Shown: piece after piece, positions 45,542 to 54,137 of the stretch
Layout of the letters: every line of letters begins with the position of its first letter
Numbering within the stretch: position 1 is the stretch's first letter
NCBI GenBank assembly: GCA_016712885.1
Contig: JADJQF010000003.1
Span: 310,001-374,000, forward strand
Origin: Candidatus Flexicrinis proximus
GTDB lineage: Bacteria > Chloroflexota > Anaerolineae > Aggregatilineales > Phototrophicaceae
DNA: 64,000 nt
Direction of reading: 5' to 3'
Translations under genes and position numbers: made by a program
The notes under the pieces: generated by a model
The model's input: only the letters and a program-made list of their open reading frames with translations
Database searches by the model: none
Told to the model about the DNA's origin: nothing

Positions 45542-48040
45542 ATGAGCAAAAAGCGGAACCTTCGCGGGGTTGCACGGCGGGCCATTGAACTGGATTTTGA
45601 CCTGTACCGGGTCAACGTACCTATTGAAGGCGTGAGCGGCGCAAGCCTGAGCGTTATCGATATGCAGCCCGAGGCGGTGACTGAGACGATTGTATTTATC
45701 CATGGCTTTGCAGGCTGCGCTGAGACCTGGGAATTTCAGCTCAATCACTTTGCCAAGAGCTATCGAGTGGTCGTCCCTGACCTGCGTGGACATGGCCAGA
45801 GCGACGCGCCCTACACGGAATATACGATGCCAGAGATCGTTCGGGACATCAACAGCATCACCGAGACCCTGAAACTCCCAGAGAAGTTCGTCCTGATTGG
45901 CCATTCGTTCGGCGGCTCGATGTGCGTGGAGTACGCCAATGCGCATCCTGAGCGCATCGCCAAGCTGGTGCTCATCGCGACAGCAGGCGAGTACCCGCTG
46001 CCGAAGATCGCGCAGCTCATGTTCAGGCTCCCGAATTGGGTATACCGCCCGCTGTGGCGGTTCCGGCCGCGCTGGAACGCCGACATCCACGTCATGAAGC
46101 GACTGATGCTGAACAATCTCCGTAAGTGGCGCGGCTGGCCGCTGCTGAGGAATATCCAGGCGGACACGCTGATCATCACCGGTGAACGCGACAATTTCTT
46201 CCCGCGCTCTGTATTTGAAGATGTCGCCAAGATGATTCCGCATGCGGAAGTCCTGGACGTAGGGACTGCCAAGCATAGGGTGCAGATGGAGCGCCAGGGG
46301 GCTGTGAACCGCAGCATCGAGCAGTTTATCAGCGAAGATAAGCGAAAATCCTCGTGGCGGAGCCAGGGTACAGGGCAGCAGTTGATCGAAAAGCGCCCCT
46401 GGCTAAAGAGCTACAGTTCCGGGACTCCGCACACGATTCCGATCCCGCGCCAGCCGCTGCACGCGTTTCTGGAAAGCGCTGCGGATTGGCTGCCACGACG
46501 GACAGCGACCGTCTTTAATGGCGAGACAATGTCCTACGCACAGTTGAATCTGCGCGCAAATCAGTTCGCCCACGCAATGGTCGGATTTGGGGTAAGTCCC
46601 GGTGACCGTGTATGTCTGGTGCTGCCTACATCGTCGCACTTCGTCTTGTCCTACTACGCGGCGCTCAAGATTGGCGGGGTTGTGGTCCTACCGAATCCGG
46701 ACGCCAACGCGCCAGGCATAATCGAGGCGGTACGCTCGACAAATGCGAAGGTGCTCATCACGCTGCGGGAGTACCTGCCGCTTGCTCAAGCTATCAAAGC
46801 GGCGCACCCAGAAACCACAATCGTGCTGGCAGACTTAAATAACCAGCCTCTGGAGATCGAAGAGCGTCGCACCATTCGAAAGTTCGCGTCGCTGATGGAG
46901 GAAGTACTGGCCGACGCTGATCTGGCGGGCAGCGCTCCAAACGTCGATGTCACGCTGGACATGCTGGCGGCAATTGTGTTTACAAGCGGCACGACGGATC
47001 TGCCGAAGGGTGTGTGTTTGACACATCGCAATCTTGTCGCCAACACGATGCAGACTCGCCATTGGGTGCCGGATATCGAATACGGCGAAGAAGTTACGCT
47101 GACGGTGCTGCCGTTATGCCACAGCTATGGCATGACCAGCGCGATGAATCTACCGATTCTGTTGGGTGCAACCATGGTGCTGCTGCCAAAATTTGACGTG
47201 CAGCAGGTGCTCGATCACATCAAACGCTACCGGCCAACGCTGTTCCCTGGCGTGCCCGCGATGTATACCGCGATTAACCAGGCGCCGCATGTGCGGACTT
47301 ACGGCCTGGACTCGATTAAAGCATGTATTAGCGGTGCCGCGCCTCTGCCGGTTGAAGTCCAGGAGGCGTTCGAGAAGCTGACCCGAGGCCGGCTCGTTGA
47401 AGGTTACGGGTTGACCGAGGCGGGACCGATCACGCATGCCAATCCGCTGTACGGTACTCGAAAGGTAGGCTACATCGGCGTACCACTCCCCAACACCGAT
47501 GCTGAGATTGTGGACCTGCAAACTGGTAACGTGCTGCCAGCAGGGCAGATCGGCGAACTTCGGGTGCGGGGCCCTCAAGTGATGAGCGGGTACTGGGGAG
47601 GGGATGCGCCTAGCTCGGACGATGAGTCGACACTCAGGGACGGGTGGCTATATACCGGTGACCTCGCGCTGGAAGACAATGAGGGGTATTTCCAGATTGT
47701 CAGCCGCAAGAAGGATGCGATTTTCACGGGGGATTTCAGCGTCTATCCACGTGATGTTGAGGAAGTCTTGTATGAGAACAACAAGGTGTTGGAAGTTGCC
47801 GTCGTCGGCATCACTGTTGGCAGCACCGAAAAAGGCGGGCAATATGTAAAGGCTTATGTGGTTCCGCGGCCGGGTACGACGCTCAGTAAAGAGGAACTTC
47901 TGGCGTTGTGTCAGCGCCGGCTCGAACCCTATGCGGTGCCGGTCGAATTTGAGTTTCGCGAAGTGCTGCCGAAGTCGTTCGTCGGTAAAGTCCTGCGCAG
48001 GATGCTTACGGAACCCGTCAAGGCGATGAAAGGAAGCTAA
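45542..48040 (+). CDS. Fusion of alpha/beta-hydrolase and acyl-CoA synthetase (AMP-binding)
   Basis: Residues 1-275 form an alpha/beta-hydrolase: HGFAGCAETWEF, DLRGHGQSD, nucleophile Ser122 in LIGHSFGGSM, a possible acid in GERDNFFP and His in TAKHRVQM. Residues from about 300 to 832 form an adenylate-forming enzyme: AIVFTSGTTDLPKGVCLTHRNL-type A3 motif, EGYGLTEAGP, LYTGDLALEDNEGYF, and a Lys-containing SFVGKVLRRML end. One polypeptide could thus release and activate a fatty acid. GAGGA precedes the ATG at 45542. A patatin gene follows at once. Confidence 0.88.
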   Translation: MSKKRNLRGVARRAIELDFDLYRVNVPIEGVSGASLSVIDMQPEAVTETIVFIHGFAGCAETWEFQLNHFAKSYRVVVPDLRGHGQSDAPYTEYTMPEIVRDINSITETLKLPEKFVLIGHSFGGSMCVEYANAHPERIAKLVLIATAGEYPLPKIAQLMFRLPNWVYRPLWRFRPRWNADIHVMKRLMLNNLRKWRGWPLLRNIQADTLIITGERDNFFPRSVFEDVAKMIPHAEVLDVGTAKHRVQMERQGAVNRSIEQFISEDKRKSSWRSQGTGQQLIEKRPWLKSYSSGTPHTIPIPRQPLHAFLESAADWLPRRTATVFNGETMSYAQLNLRANQFAHAMVGFGVSPGDRVCLVLPTSSHFVLSYYAALKIGGVVVLPNPDANAPGIIEAVRSTNAKVLITLREYLPLAQAIKAAHPETTIVLADLNNQPLEIEERRTIRKFASLMEEVLADADLAGSAPNVDVTLDMLAAIVFTSGTTDLPKGVCLTHRNLVANTMQTRHWVPDIEYGEEVTLTVLPLCHSYGMTSAMNLPILLGATMVLLPKFDVQQVLDHIKRYRPTLFPGVPAMYTAINQAPHVRTYGLDSIKACISGAAPLPVEVQEAFEKLTRGRLVEGYGLTEAGPITHANPLYGTRKVGYIGVPLPNTDAEIVDLQTGNVLPAGQIGELRVRGPQVMSGYWGGDAPSSDDESTLRDGWLYTGDLALEDNEGYFQIVSRKKDAIFTGDFSVYPRDVEEVLYENNKVLEVAVVGITVGSTEKGGQYVKAYVVPRPGTTLSKEELLALCQRRLEPYAVPVEFEFREVLPKSFVGKVLRRMLTEPVKAMKGS

Positions 48041-48919
48041 ATGAGGCCGAAGATTGCGCTGGTTCTTGGCGGCGGGGGCAGCCGAGGGATCGCTCATATC
48101 GGCGTTCTGCAGGTGATCGTTCGAGAGAAAATCCCGATTGACCTGATTATCGGCACGAGTATGGGAGCCATCGTCGGCGCGCTGTACGCGGCCGGCAATC
48201 CGCCTGATCTGATCGCCGAACGAATCAGCGAGTTTCAGGGGACGAGCGTATTCAGCAACCTGTTTAGCGGAAAGAGCCGGCAGGCACGGATAGTAGACAC
48301 GCTGCGGCGCTTCCTTGGCGGCACAAAGTTCTCGCAACTGCGGACGCCGCTTGTCGTGACGACAGTCGATCTGATCTCCGGCAGGGAGGTGCTGCTCGAC
48401 AGCGGCGATGTGGTCGCGGCATTGAGCGCATCATCGGCGGTGCCAGGGGCGTTCCCACCTGTGGAGCGCGACGGCATGCAGCTGGCGGACGGCGGTGTGA
48501 TCGACAGCGTTGCTACCGGCGTTGCCGTGGAACGTGGATATGGCAAAGATCAGGGCGGGGCCATCATTGCTGTCGATGTCTATCCGCCGCTGATGACCGA
48601 CCGCTCCTGGGGAGACCCCCTGAGCGCGATCATGGGAATTGGTCTACCGTTCAACTTGCCGTTCATGCATTCCGGCGAAGGTAAAATGCCCGGTATTGGC
48701 GCGTCACTTTGGCGCAGTTTCCGGGTCCTCGTCTGGTACACCCATGAAACTCGGCTTGCCCAGTTTCCTCCAGATATCCTGATCCGGCCAGATCTTGGGT
48801 CGATCGCGTCACTCAACTTCCGCGACCTTGAAGTTCCGCTGCGGGCGGGTCGGGATGCTGCGGAGGCCGCGCTGCCTCAGATTCGCTCGCTTCTGAATCC
48901 TCCTGAACAAAGTGAATGA
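48041..48919 (+). CDS. Patatin-like phospholipase
   Basis: The 292-residue protein has the patatin signatures: oxyanion glycine loop GGGGSRGIAHIGVL, nucleophile Ser40 in IIGTSMGAIVGALYAAG, and the catalytic Asp in QLADGGVIDSV. Family members hydrolyse acyl chains from lipids. The ATG begins directly after the stop of the hydrolase/acyl-CoA synthetase fusion, so the pair likely acts in lipid turnover: one frees fatty acids, the other activates them. Confidence 0.92.
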   Translation: MRPKIALVLGGGGSRGIAHIGVLQVIVREKIPIDLIIGTSMGAIVGALYAAGNPPDLIAERISEFQGTSVFSNLFSGKSRQARIVDTLRRFLGGTKFSQLRTPLVVTTVDLISGREVLLDSGDVVAALSASSAVPGAFPPVERDGMQLADGGVIDSVATGVAVERGYGKDQGGAIIAVDVYPPLMTDRSWGDPLSAIMGIGLPFNLPFMHSGEGKMPGIGASLWRSFRVLVWYTHETRLAQFPPDILIRPDLGSIASLNFRDLEVPLRAGRDAAEAALPQIRSLLNPPEQSE

Positions 48920-48963
48920 GGCCGCGTCCGAAATGGAGACGGTCGCATGGCGGCGGCGGAAAG

Positions 48964-49452
48964 CTATCTGGCGTAAATGTCACGCAGTTTCAGCGCGACT
49001 GCTTGAATGTCCTCGACAACGAACATCCGCGGGTGATTGAAGGCAAGCGCGTGCCGGTGTACAAGATAGCGGCTGCTGGTGGCCCAGTGCTGCAGGCTGC
49101 GCTCGAGTTGTGCTCCTGCCTCAGTCTCGGTCAGGGCTGAGTCCAGAGCGAATGTGTAATCGCGGTCAATCTGCATGATGAAGTTCTGCTTACGCAGGAC
49201 GCATCCGAGCGCCGCCCAGCCTGCTTCCGTAAGCGCGGTGAAGGCCGGTGTGGACTTATTGAAGACCATGACGATCGTCTCACAGGCAGCCATGTATTCC
49301 GCTTCAATATCGCCAGACTGCGGTGTCCAGCCGTTCTCCTGAATTGGGTTGTAGTAGGTTACACCAAGCTCTTCGAGTACGGGAATCACATGTTCTTCAC
49401 GCCAACTGCCCGCAATTGACCCAAACAGTACGACTTGCGGAATTCCGCTCAT
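48964..49452 (-). CDS. Nucleoside 2-deoxyribosyltransferase-like protein
   Basis: The 162-residue protein shows a fold of the nucleoside 2-deoxyribosyltransferase type: VVLFGSIAGSWREEHVIPVL at the N-terminus, YYNPIQENGWTP, then ETIVMVFNKSTPAFTALTEAGWAA with the conserved Glu region. Family members swap bases on deoxyribose or hydrolyse modified nucleotides. The start at 49452 lies 10 bases after the stop of the radical SAM gene, which suggests joint function. An upstream in-frame extension overlaps that gene and looks non-coding. Confidence 0.68.
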   Translation of the reverse strand: MSGIPQVVLFGSIAGSWREEHVIPVLEELGVTYYNPIQENGWTPQSGDIEAEYMAACETIVMVFNKSTPAFTALTEAGWAALGCVLRKQNFIMQIDRDYTFALDSALTETEAGAQLERSLQHWATSSRYLVHRHALAFNHPRMFVVEDIQAVALKLRDIYAR

Positions 49453-49462
49453 AGAGTGTGAC

Positions 49463-50629
49463 CTAGTCGCTGAACAGACCCAATTGTAGCGCGGGACGTC
49501 TTCCGTCCAACAACACATACGGGGCGAGCTGGTCGACAGCTTTTACACCGAGTGCCCGAAGCTGGTTTAGGTCAGTCAACCGATGCAGCCTTCTGGCTTT
49601 GATGATTGCGTCAGCGCCGCCTGGCCCGATATTCGGCACGCGCAGAAGTTCAGAACGCTCAGCAACCTGAAGGTCGATAGGGGAGTACCTGAGTGTGGCG
49701 TCGGCAAACGCACGTTTGGGATCCACATCGGTGCGGAGGTTGCCGGACTCCACGAATGGTAGGTCTTCGACGTTCCAGCCGTAATCGCGGAGCAGAAAAC
49801 TTGCCTGATACAGCCTGTGTTCGCGGATAGCTGAGAGTGGCGCGACGTTTTCAAGCGGCGTGTTTTCGACTGGCGAAAAGCCAGAGTAATAAACCCGAGC
49901 CAGCTGAAGCTGACCGTATAGCTTGTCACTCAGTGCCAGAAGCTCGAGATCGGTATCGCCAACCGCGCCCACCACAAACTGCGTTACGGTACTTGCAAGG
50001 CGCTGGCGTGGATTGTCGCGCCGAATTTGGTCAGCCCACTGGAGCATCTGAAGCAGTTCAGACATGAAGTGTTTCTTTGGGGCCAGTGCGGCGAGTCGCT
50101 CTTCGGTCGCGCCTTCGAGATTAACTGAGACCCGGTCGGCGAGCTGCATGGCCCGATAGAGCTGGTCGTGTTCAGCACCTGGCATGATTTTCAGGTGAAC
50201 ATATCCGCGGTATCGGTATTTTCGGCGGATGATCTCGACGGTGTCGATTAGCTTGTCCTGAGTGGTCACACTCCCTTTTATGATGCCAGAGGAGAGGAAC
50301 AATCCGTCAACCTTCTTTGCGCGTACCAGTGTGTCAAAGGCGCCGGCCATCGCGTCCGGCGTGTAGGTCGTGCGGACGGTCTTGGCGCGACCAGCGCGAA
50401 ACGGGCAATAGTAGCAGTTACGCTCACACGCGGTCGTTACCATGGTCTTGAGGACCGGTTTCGTACCGTGCGGCGTACTCAGATGGCTAATGCACTCATC
50501 CAGGCTGTGGGACTGATAGCGCGGGACACGCCGAGCAGCGCGAGCCGTCTCCCCATCTAACTCGAAAGATGTGGTATCACCCTGCGTGGCGAGTGAATCG
50601 AGTGCCTGAGAAGTCCTTGTGATTTCCAT
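49463..50629 (-). CDS. Radical SAM protein with helix-hairpin-helix C-terminus
   Basis: Starting at the ATG at 50629, the 388-residue protein has the radical SAM cluster motif CERNCYYC near residue 65 and ends in a helix-hairpin-helix unit (VPNIGPGGADAIIKARRL). It resembles the putative DNA modification/repair radical SAM family (TIGR03916-like). A promoter with TATAAT lies just before the ATG, so this is a separate gene although the reading frame is open into the glycosyltransferase upstream. The next gene downstream is nucleoside-deoxyribosyltransferase-like, fitting nucleic-acid or nucleotide chemistry. Confidence 0.82.
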   Translation of the reverse strand: MEITRTSQALDSLATQGDTTSFELDGETARAARRVPRYQSHSLDECISHLSTPHGTKPVLKTMVTTACERNCYYCPFRAGRAKTVRTTYTPDAMAGAFDTLVRAKKVDGLFLSSGIIKGSVTTQDKLIDTVEIIRRKYRYRGYVHLKIMPGAEHDQLYRAMQLADRVSVNLEGATEERLAALAPKKHFMSELLQMLQWADQIRRDNPRQRLASTVTQFVVGAVGDTDLELLALSDKLYGQLQLARVYYSGFSPVENTPLENVAPLSAIREHRLYQASFLLRDYGWNVEDLPFVESGNLRTDVDPKRAFADATLRYSPIDLQVAERSELLRVPNIGPGGADAIIKARRLHRLTDLNQLRALGVKAVDQLAPYVLLDGRRPALQLGLFSD

Positions 50630-50635
50630 AGCCCT

Positions 50636-50664
50636 ATTATATAGAACATTAGTGCTAATTACAA
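50636..50664 (-). promoter_or_regulatory. Promoter of the radical SAM gene, apparently leaderless
   Basis: On the minus strand TTGTAA (50664-50659) and a perfect TATAAT (50641-50636) are 17 bases apart. The expected transcript start is at about 50629, which is the A of the ATG, and no Shine-Dalgarno site lies before it. The stretch is AT-rich compared with its surroundings, as expected of an intergenic region. Confidence 0.7.
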
Positions 50665-50687
50665 GTAGAACGGCGTATGAGAACGGT

Positions 50688-52096
50688 TCAAATTCCGTTT
50701 GAAGGGACGATGTAGCCTTCCTCGTAGTATCGCTCGAAGACCTGCTCCGAAATCCCGAACGAAAGCGCGGTATCCCGCAGAGTCCGTGCGGAGACTCGGC
50801 CAGCAGACGATCCATATCGCCCAGATTCGCGTAATCTGCCCGAAAGTCGTGGTAAACCCCGCGAACGCTGCGGGTGCACCATGGCGCAAGAACGTGGGGA
50901 GTAGTCCCATTGCGCACCGGGTGCTGGTAGACCAGCGGCGAAGCGACTTGTGCGTTCAGGATGGCGTCGGCATACTGAGCGAGCTGGCGGCTGGTCGAAT
51001 AGTGCGTATGCAGGTAGTCCAGTGTTGCCGGGGATGTTCGCCGCTGTTCACGGATGATGCTGTGAGCGATGGCCGCTGCGGAATCGGCATCGTCGAAATC
51101 TACAGTGTCGATCAGATCCGGCGGCAGAAGCTCGCGGTGGGTCGTAATCCGGGCGGCGATTGACGGTGTTCCACAGCCCATCGACTCATAGACCGCATTT
51201 CCGAATGATTCCGCGAAGTGACCGAGGGAGAAAGTTACTGCGCCAAGACTGTAGTATTCAGGCATCAGGCGCTGCGGAATCCAGTCGTGAAAGACGATGT
51301 GATTCGCGAGTCCACTACGCTCGATTTCCTGGTTAACCCGGTTATAGAATGCGAAAAGCTCCGGCGTGTCCTGAATGTCAAGCCAGCGGGGAATAAGCGC
51401 ACGCAGGTTGTCATGGCCATACTGGTGGACGAGGAGATCGACGACCGCAATGGTCTGAAGCATGCCTTTGGACTCCTCGGGCCGGTGCGGATGGAGGATC
51501 ACGGTATGCTGATCCGGGTCGAAAGGGAGGTACTTTAGGATTTCCACCGGCTGGGTGGGCTTAAAGCGCGACCAGTCCAGCCCGTTCGGAATGACGATCG
51601 CACGCTCATTCAGGCCGGGGAAGAAGCGTCCAATGGTGGCCGCGACAAACCGGCGCGAATAGTCGCTGATGAGGACAAGCTTGTCGCCAGAAAACAGAAA
51701 TCCGCCGTGCAGCGTTTCCGGATAAACGTTGTCACGCAAGCTGACGACGGTCGGAATATGGCTGTACATGAAAGGGAACAGCAGCTCACCGTCGTGCATA
51801 TAGAAGCGGTCGGCTACCGCCAATAAGTTACCAACCTCCTGCACAACGCGTGCAATATCATGGCCGCTGATGGCGTAAGGCTGCGGAAAGGGCTGTTTGA
51901 ACGGAAGTGAGGGGATAACAGTCACATTCTCGTGCCAGTTGAAAGGCACGCCGCTCCCCGCGGCGCGCGTACAAAGCACAGTGACACGGTGTCCGAGTGA
52001 CCCGAGGTGGATAGCGATATTCTGCAGATGTTTGGGTGCGCCACCCATCACGACTCCGGGAAACAGCGGGTTAATCGAGAACATCGCGATATGCAT
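50688..52096 (-). CDS. GT-B glycosyltransferase (GT4-like) with an apparent -1 frameshift
   Basis: The first 430 or so residues follow GT4 enzymes: VVMGGAPKHLQNIAIHLGSLG near the start, VIPNGLDWSRFKP, ILHPHRPEESKGM, and GHFAESFGNAVYESMGCGTPS with the C-terminal nucleotide-sugar site. Near 50785-50800 the frame changes: the open frame continues into Arg/Ser-rich, non-protein-like text, while the -1 frame gives TLRDTALSFGISEQVF and EEGYIVPSN, ending at TGA 50688. A one-base deletion or sequencing error is likely; I see no slippery heptamer. AAGGAGA precedes the ATG at 52096. Confidence 0.75.
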
Positions 52097-52297
52097 AATA
52101 TCTCCTTGCCGGCCCACGCACAGGATGCAAGTCTACATCGTAACGATTAACACTGGATAACCGACCACTGTGATGCTGCAGCCTATTGTGTCGCAGGCGT
52201 CGCATTTCGGACCGTGAGCGGTTGGTAAATGCGTAGTTTGGCGGTTCCTGTAAATGAGAGTTCGGTACATAGACATGCGCGAGAGGGAAGGGCGGCC

Positions 52298-52303
52298 TAT
52301 AAT
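52298..52303 (+). promoter_or_regulatory. Candidate -10 box for the Lon-N gene
   Basis: A perfect TATAAT lies 30-35 bases before the ATG at 52333; no good -35 is visible at 16-18 bases. It sits in a 236-base region between divergent genes that otherwise holds no recognisable feature. Confidence 0.35.
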
Positions 52304-52332
52304 TCAGGGCATTGGTCCTGAGCCGTAGAAGT

Positions 52333-52998
52333 ATGTTTGAACTTCCGTTGTTTCCCCTCAATCTCGTGTTATTCCCGATGCAGTCGCTTGCACTGCATGT
52401 CTTCGAGGAACGCTACAAACTGATGATTCAGCACTGCATCGATACGGACTCGCCGTTTGGTGTCGTGCTGCTTGAACAGGGCGCTGCCGAAGAGGGACGG
52501 AGTCGTGTCGAAGCGAAGCCCCGGAATATCGGCTGCACCGCGCACATTTCTCAAGTTCAGAAACTCGCGGACGGACGGATGAATATCATCGTGGTCGGAC
52601 GAGAGCGCTTTAAAGTCCTGGAGTTCAAGCACGACAAACCCTATTTCGAAGGTCTGGTTGAACACATCCCGCTGTCACCGACTGCTCAGCCTATCCCGGC
52701 CACAACGATTGACGGACTAAACAGGTGTGTTACGCGCTACCTGCAGGTTTTGCAGAAAGCGGGCAGGGTCCAGCCCGGCAAGAGGAAGCTGCCCGGCGAT
52801 CCGTTAACACTCGCCAGTCTTGCCGCGGTGCTGCTGCACGACGTAGCGGTTTCGCAGCGCCAATCGTTACTGGAAGCCGAAGACCTGGGCGTCCTGTTCG
52901 AGGATCTTCGCAGCCTGTATCGGCGGGAGATCGTACTACTTGATGCGATGCTCAGCGAGCCACAGGACGACCAGATCGCGCCGTTTTCACCCAACTAG
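52333..52998 (+). CDS. Lon N-terminal-domain (LON substrate-binding) protein
   Basis: The 221-residue protein begins with FELPLFPLNLVLFPMQSLAL, then HVFEERYKLMIQHC and GRSRVEAKPRNIGCTAHISQV, the pattern of the substrate-recognition domain of Lon protease (PF02190). It lacks the AAA+ ATPase and protease domains, so it is a stand-alone LON-domain protein, possibly a substrate-binding adaptor. A helical C-terminal part follows. The ATG at 52333 is chosen because the domain begins there. Confidence 0.88.
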   Translation: MFELPLFPLNLVLFPMQSLALHVFEERYKLMIQHCIDTDSPFGVVLLEQGAAEEGRSRVEAKPRNIGCTAHISQVQKLADGRMNIIVVGRERFKVLEFKHDKPYFEGLVEHIPLSPTAQPIPATTIDGLNRCVTRYLQVLQKAGRVQPGKRKLPGDPLTLASLAAVLLHDVAVSQRQSLLEAEDLGVLFEDLRSLYRREIVLLDAMLSEPQDDQIAPFSPN

Positions 52999-53109
52999 AT
53001 CCCAATAGGCGGGCCTGTAAGTTTCCGCCGCGACAGGGCATCAGAAGCGTGCGTGGACTCATTTACATCATTCAAGATCATCTCAAGGTGCGCAAGCAAC
53101 GCGAAAGAA

Positions 53110-54132
53110 GTGAGCGTGAGTGTGAAGGTAGAGATATTCGAGACCGAGGCGGCCTTTGAGGCACTGCGCGGTGAGTGGAACACCCTGTTGCATCACAGCC
53201 CAACGGATACTGTGTTTCTGACCTGGGAGTGGCAGTCACACTGGTGGACCGCCTACCACCCGGGCGAGCTAATGATTATTACCGTCCGGGAAGACGGCGG
53301 TCGACTGATTGGGCTTGCCCCGTGGTTTATCGACACCACAGAGCCCGAAGACCGGGTCGTGCGAGGTATTGGCTGCATCGACGTGACAGACTACGGCGAC
53401 ATCATTGCTGATGAGGCTTATTTCGGCACAGTGATGAACGCGTTAGCCGCCGTGCTGGTGGAGCGTATAACCCGCTTTACCCGCCTGAATCTCTGTAACC
53501 TGCGAGCAATTTCACCGACGCTCACGGCACTGCGCGAGGCGATGGAACGGGCAGGGTTTGAAACCGGCGTGCTGGAGCAGGAAGTCTGCCCGGTTATTCC
53601 CTTGAATCGGACATTCGAACAGTATCTTGAGTCGCTCGATAAGAAGAACAGGCATGAACTGCGCCGGAAACTCAGGATCGCGCACGGCACTCCCGAGCTC
53701 AAGATGCAGATCATTACCGCTGAGGACGACCTGGACGCGGCCGTGGTCAATTTTATGAACCTAATGGCGGAAAGCACCGAACAGAAGGCGGCTTTCCTCA
53801 ACAACGAGCAACATGTCGCGTTTTTCCGCGCGATCATCCCGGCGATGATGGCAAATGGCTGGCTGCAGCTGGCATTCCTCAACTATAAGGGCAAACCTAC
53901 TGCGGCCTACGTCAACTTCGTCTATAACGGACGGGTCATGGTCTACAACTCGGGATTGTCGTTGGCTCATGGGCACCTGAGTCCAGGGATCATCCTGCTG
54001 TGTTACCTGATTCAGCACGCCTGTACCTGCGGCTGTGCCGCGTTCGATTTCCTAAGAGGCGACGAGGAATACAAATTCCGGATGGGCGGGGTTGCCGAGC
54101 CGCTGTATATGCTTAAGGCGAGGCTCGCTTAA
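53110..54132 (+). CDS. CelD/BcsL-like GNAT acetyltransferase
   Basis: The protein, about 340 residues, has two GNAT-like halves of the PF13480 type seen in cellulose- and exopolysaccharide-related acetyltransferases (CelD/FemAB-like). Motifs include VFLTWEWQSHWWTAY near the N-terminus, SLDKKNRHELRRKLRIA in the middle, and FDFLRGDEEYKFRMG near the end. It may add acyl or aminoacyl groups to surface glycans. GTG codons at 53053, 53110 and 53116 could start it; the domain begins after 53110. The next glycosyltransferase starts 6 bases downstream. Confidence 0.8.
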   Translation: MSVSVKVEIFETEAAFEALRGEWNTLLHHSPTDTVFLTWEWQSHWWTAYHPGELMIITVREDGGRLIGLAPWFIDTTEPEDRVVRGIGCIDVTDYGDIIADEAYFGTVMNALAAVLVERITRFTRLNLCNLRAISPTLTALREAMERAGFETGVLEQEVCPVIPLNRTFEQYLESLDKKNRHELRRKLRIAHGTPELKMQIITAEDDLDAAVVNFMNLMAESTEQKAAFLNNEQHVAFFRAIIPAMMANGWLQLAFLNYKGKPTAAYVNFVYNGRVMVYNSGLSLAHGHLSPGIILLCYLIQHACTCGCAAFDFLRGDEEYKFRMGGVAEPLYMLKARLA

Positions 54133-54137
54133 CCTCA

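Noticed and set aside
49463..52117. Single 884-residue glycosyltransferase-radical SAM fusion
   Set aside because: The linker is non-protein-like, the -1 frame gives a sensible glycosyltransferase end with a stop, and a promoter precedes the radical SAM ATG.
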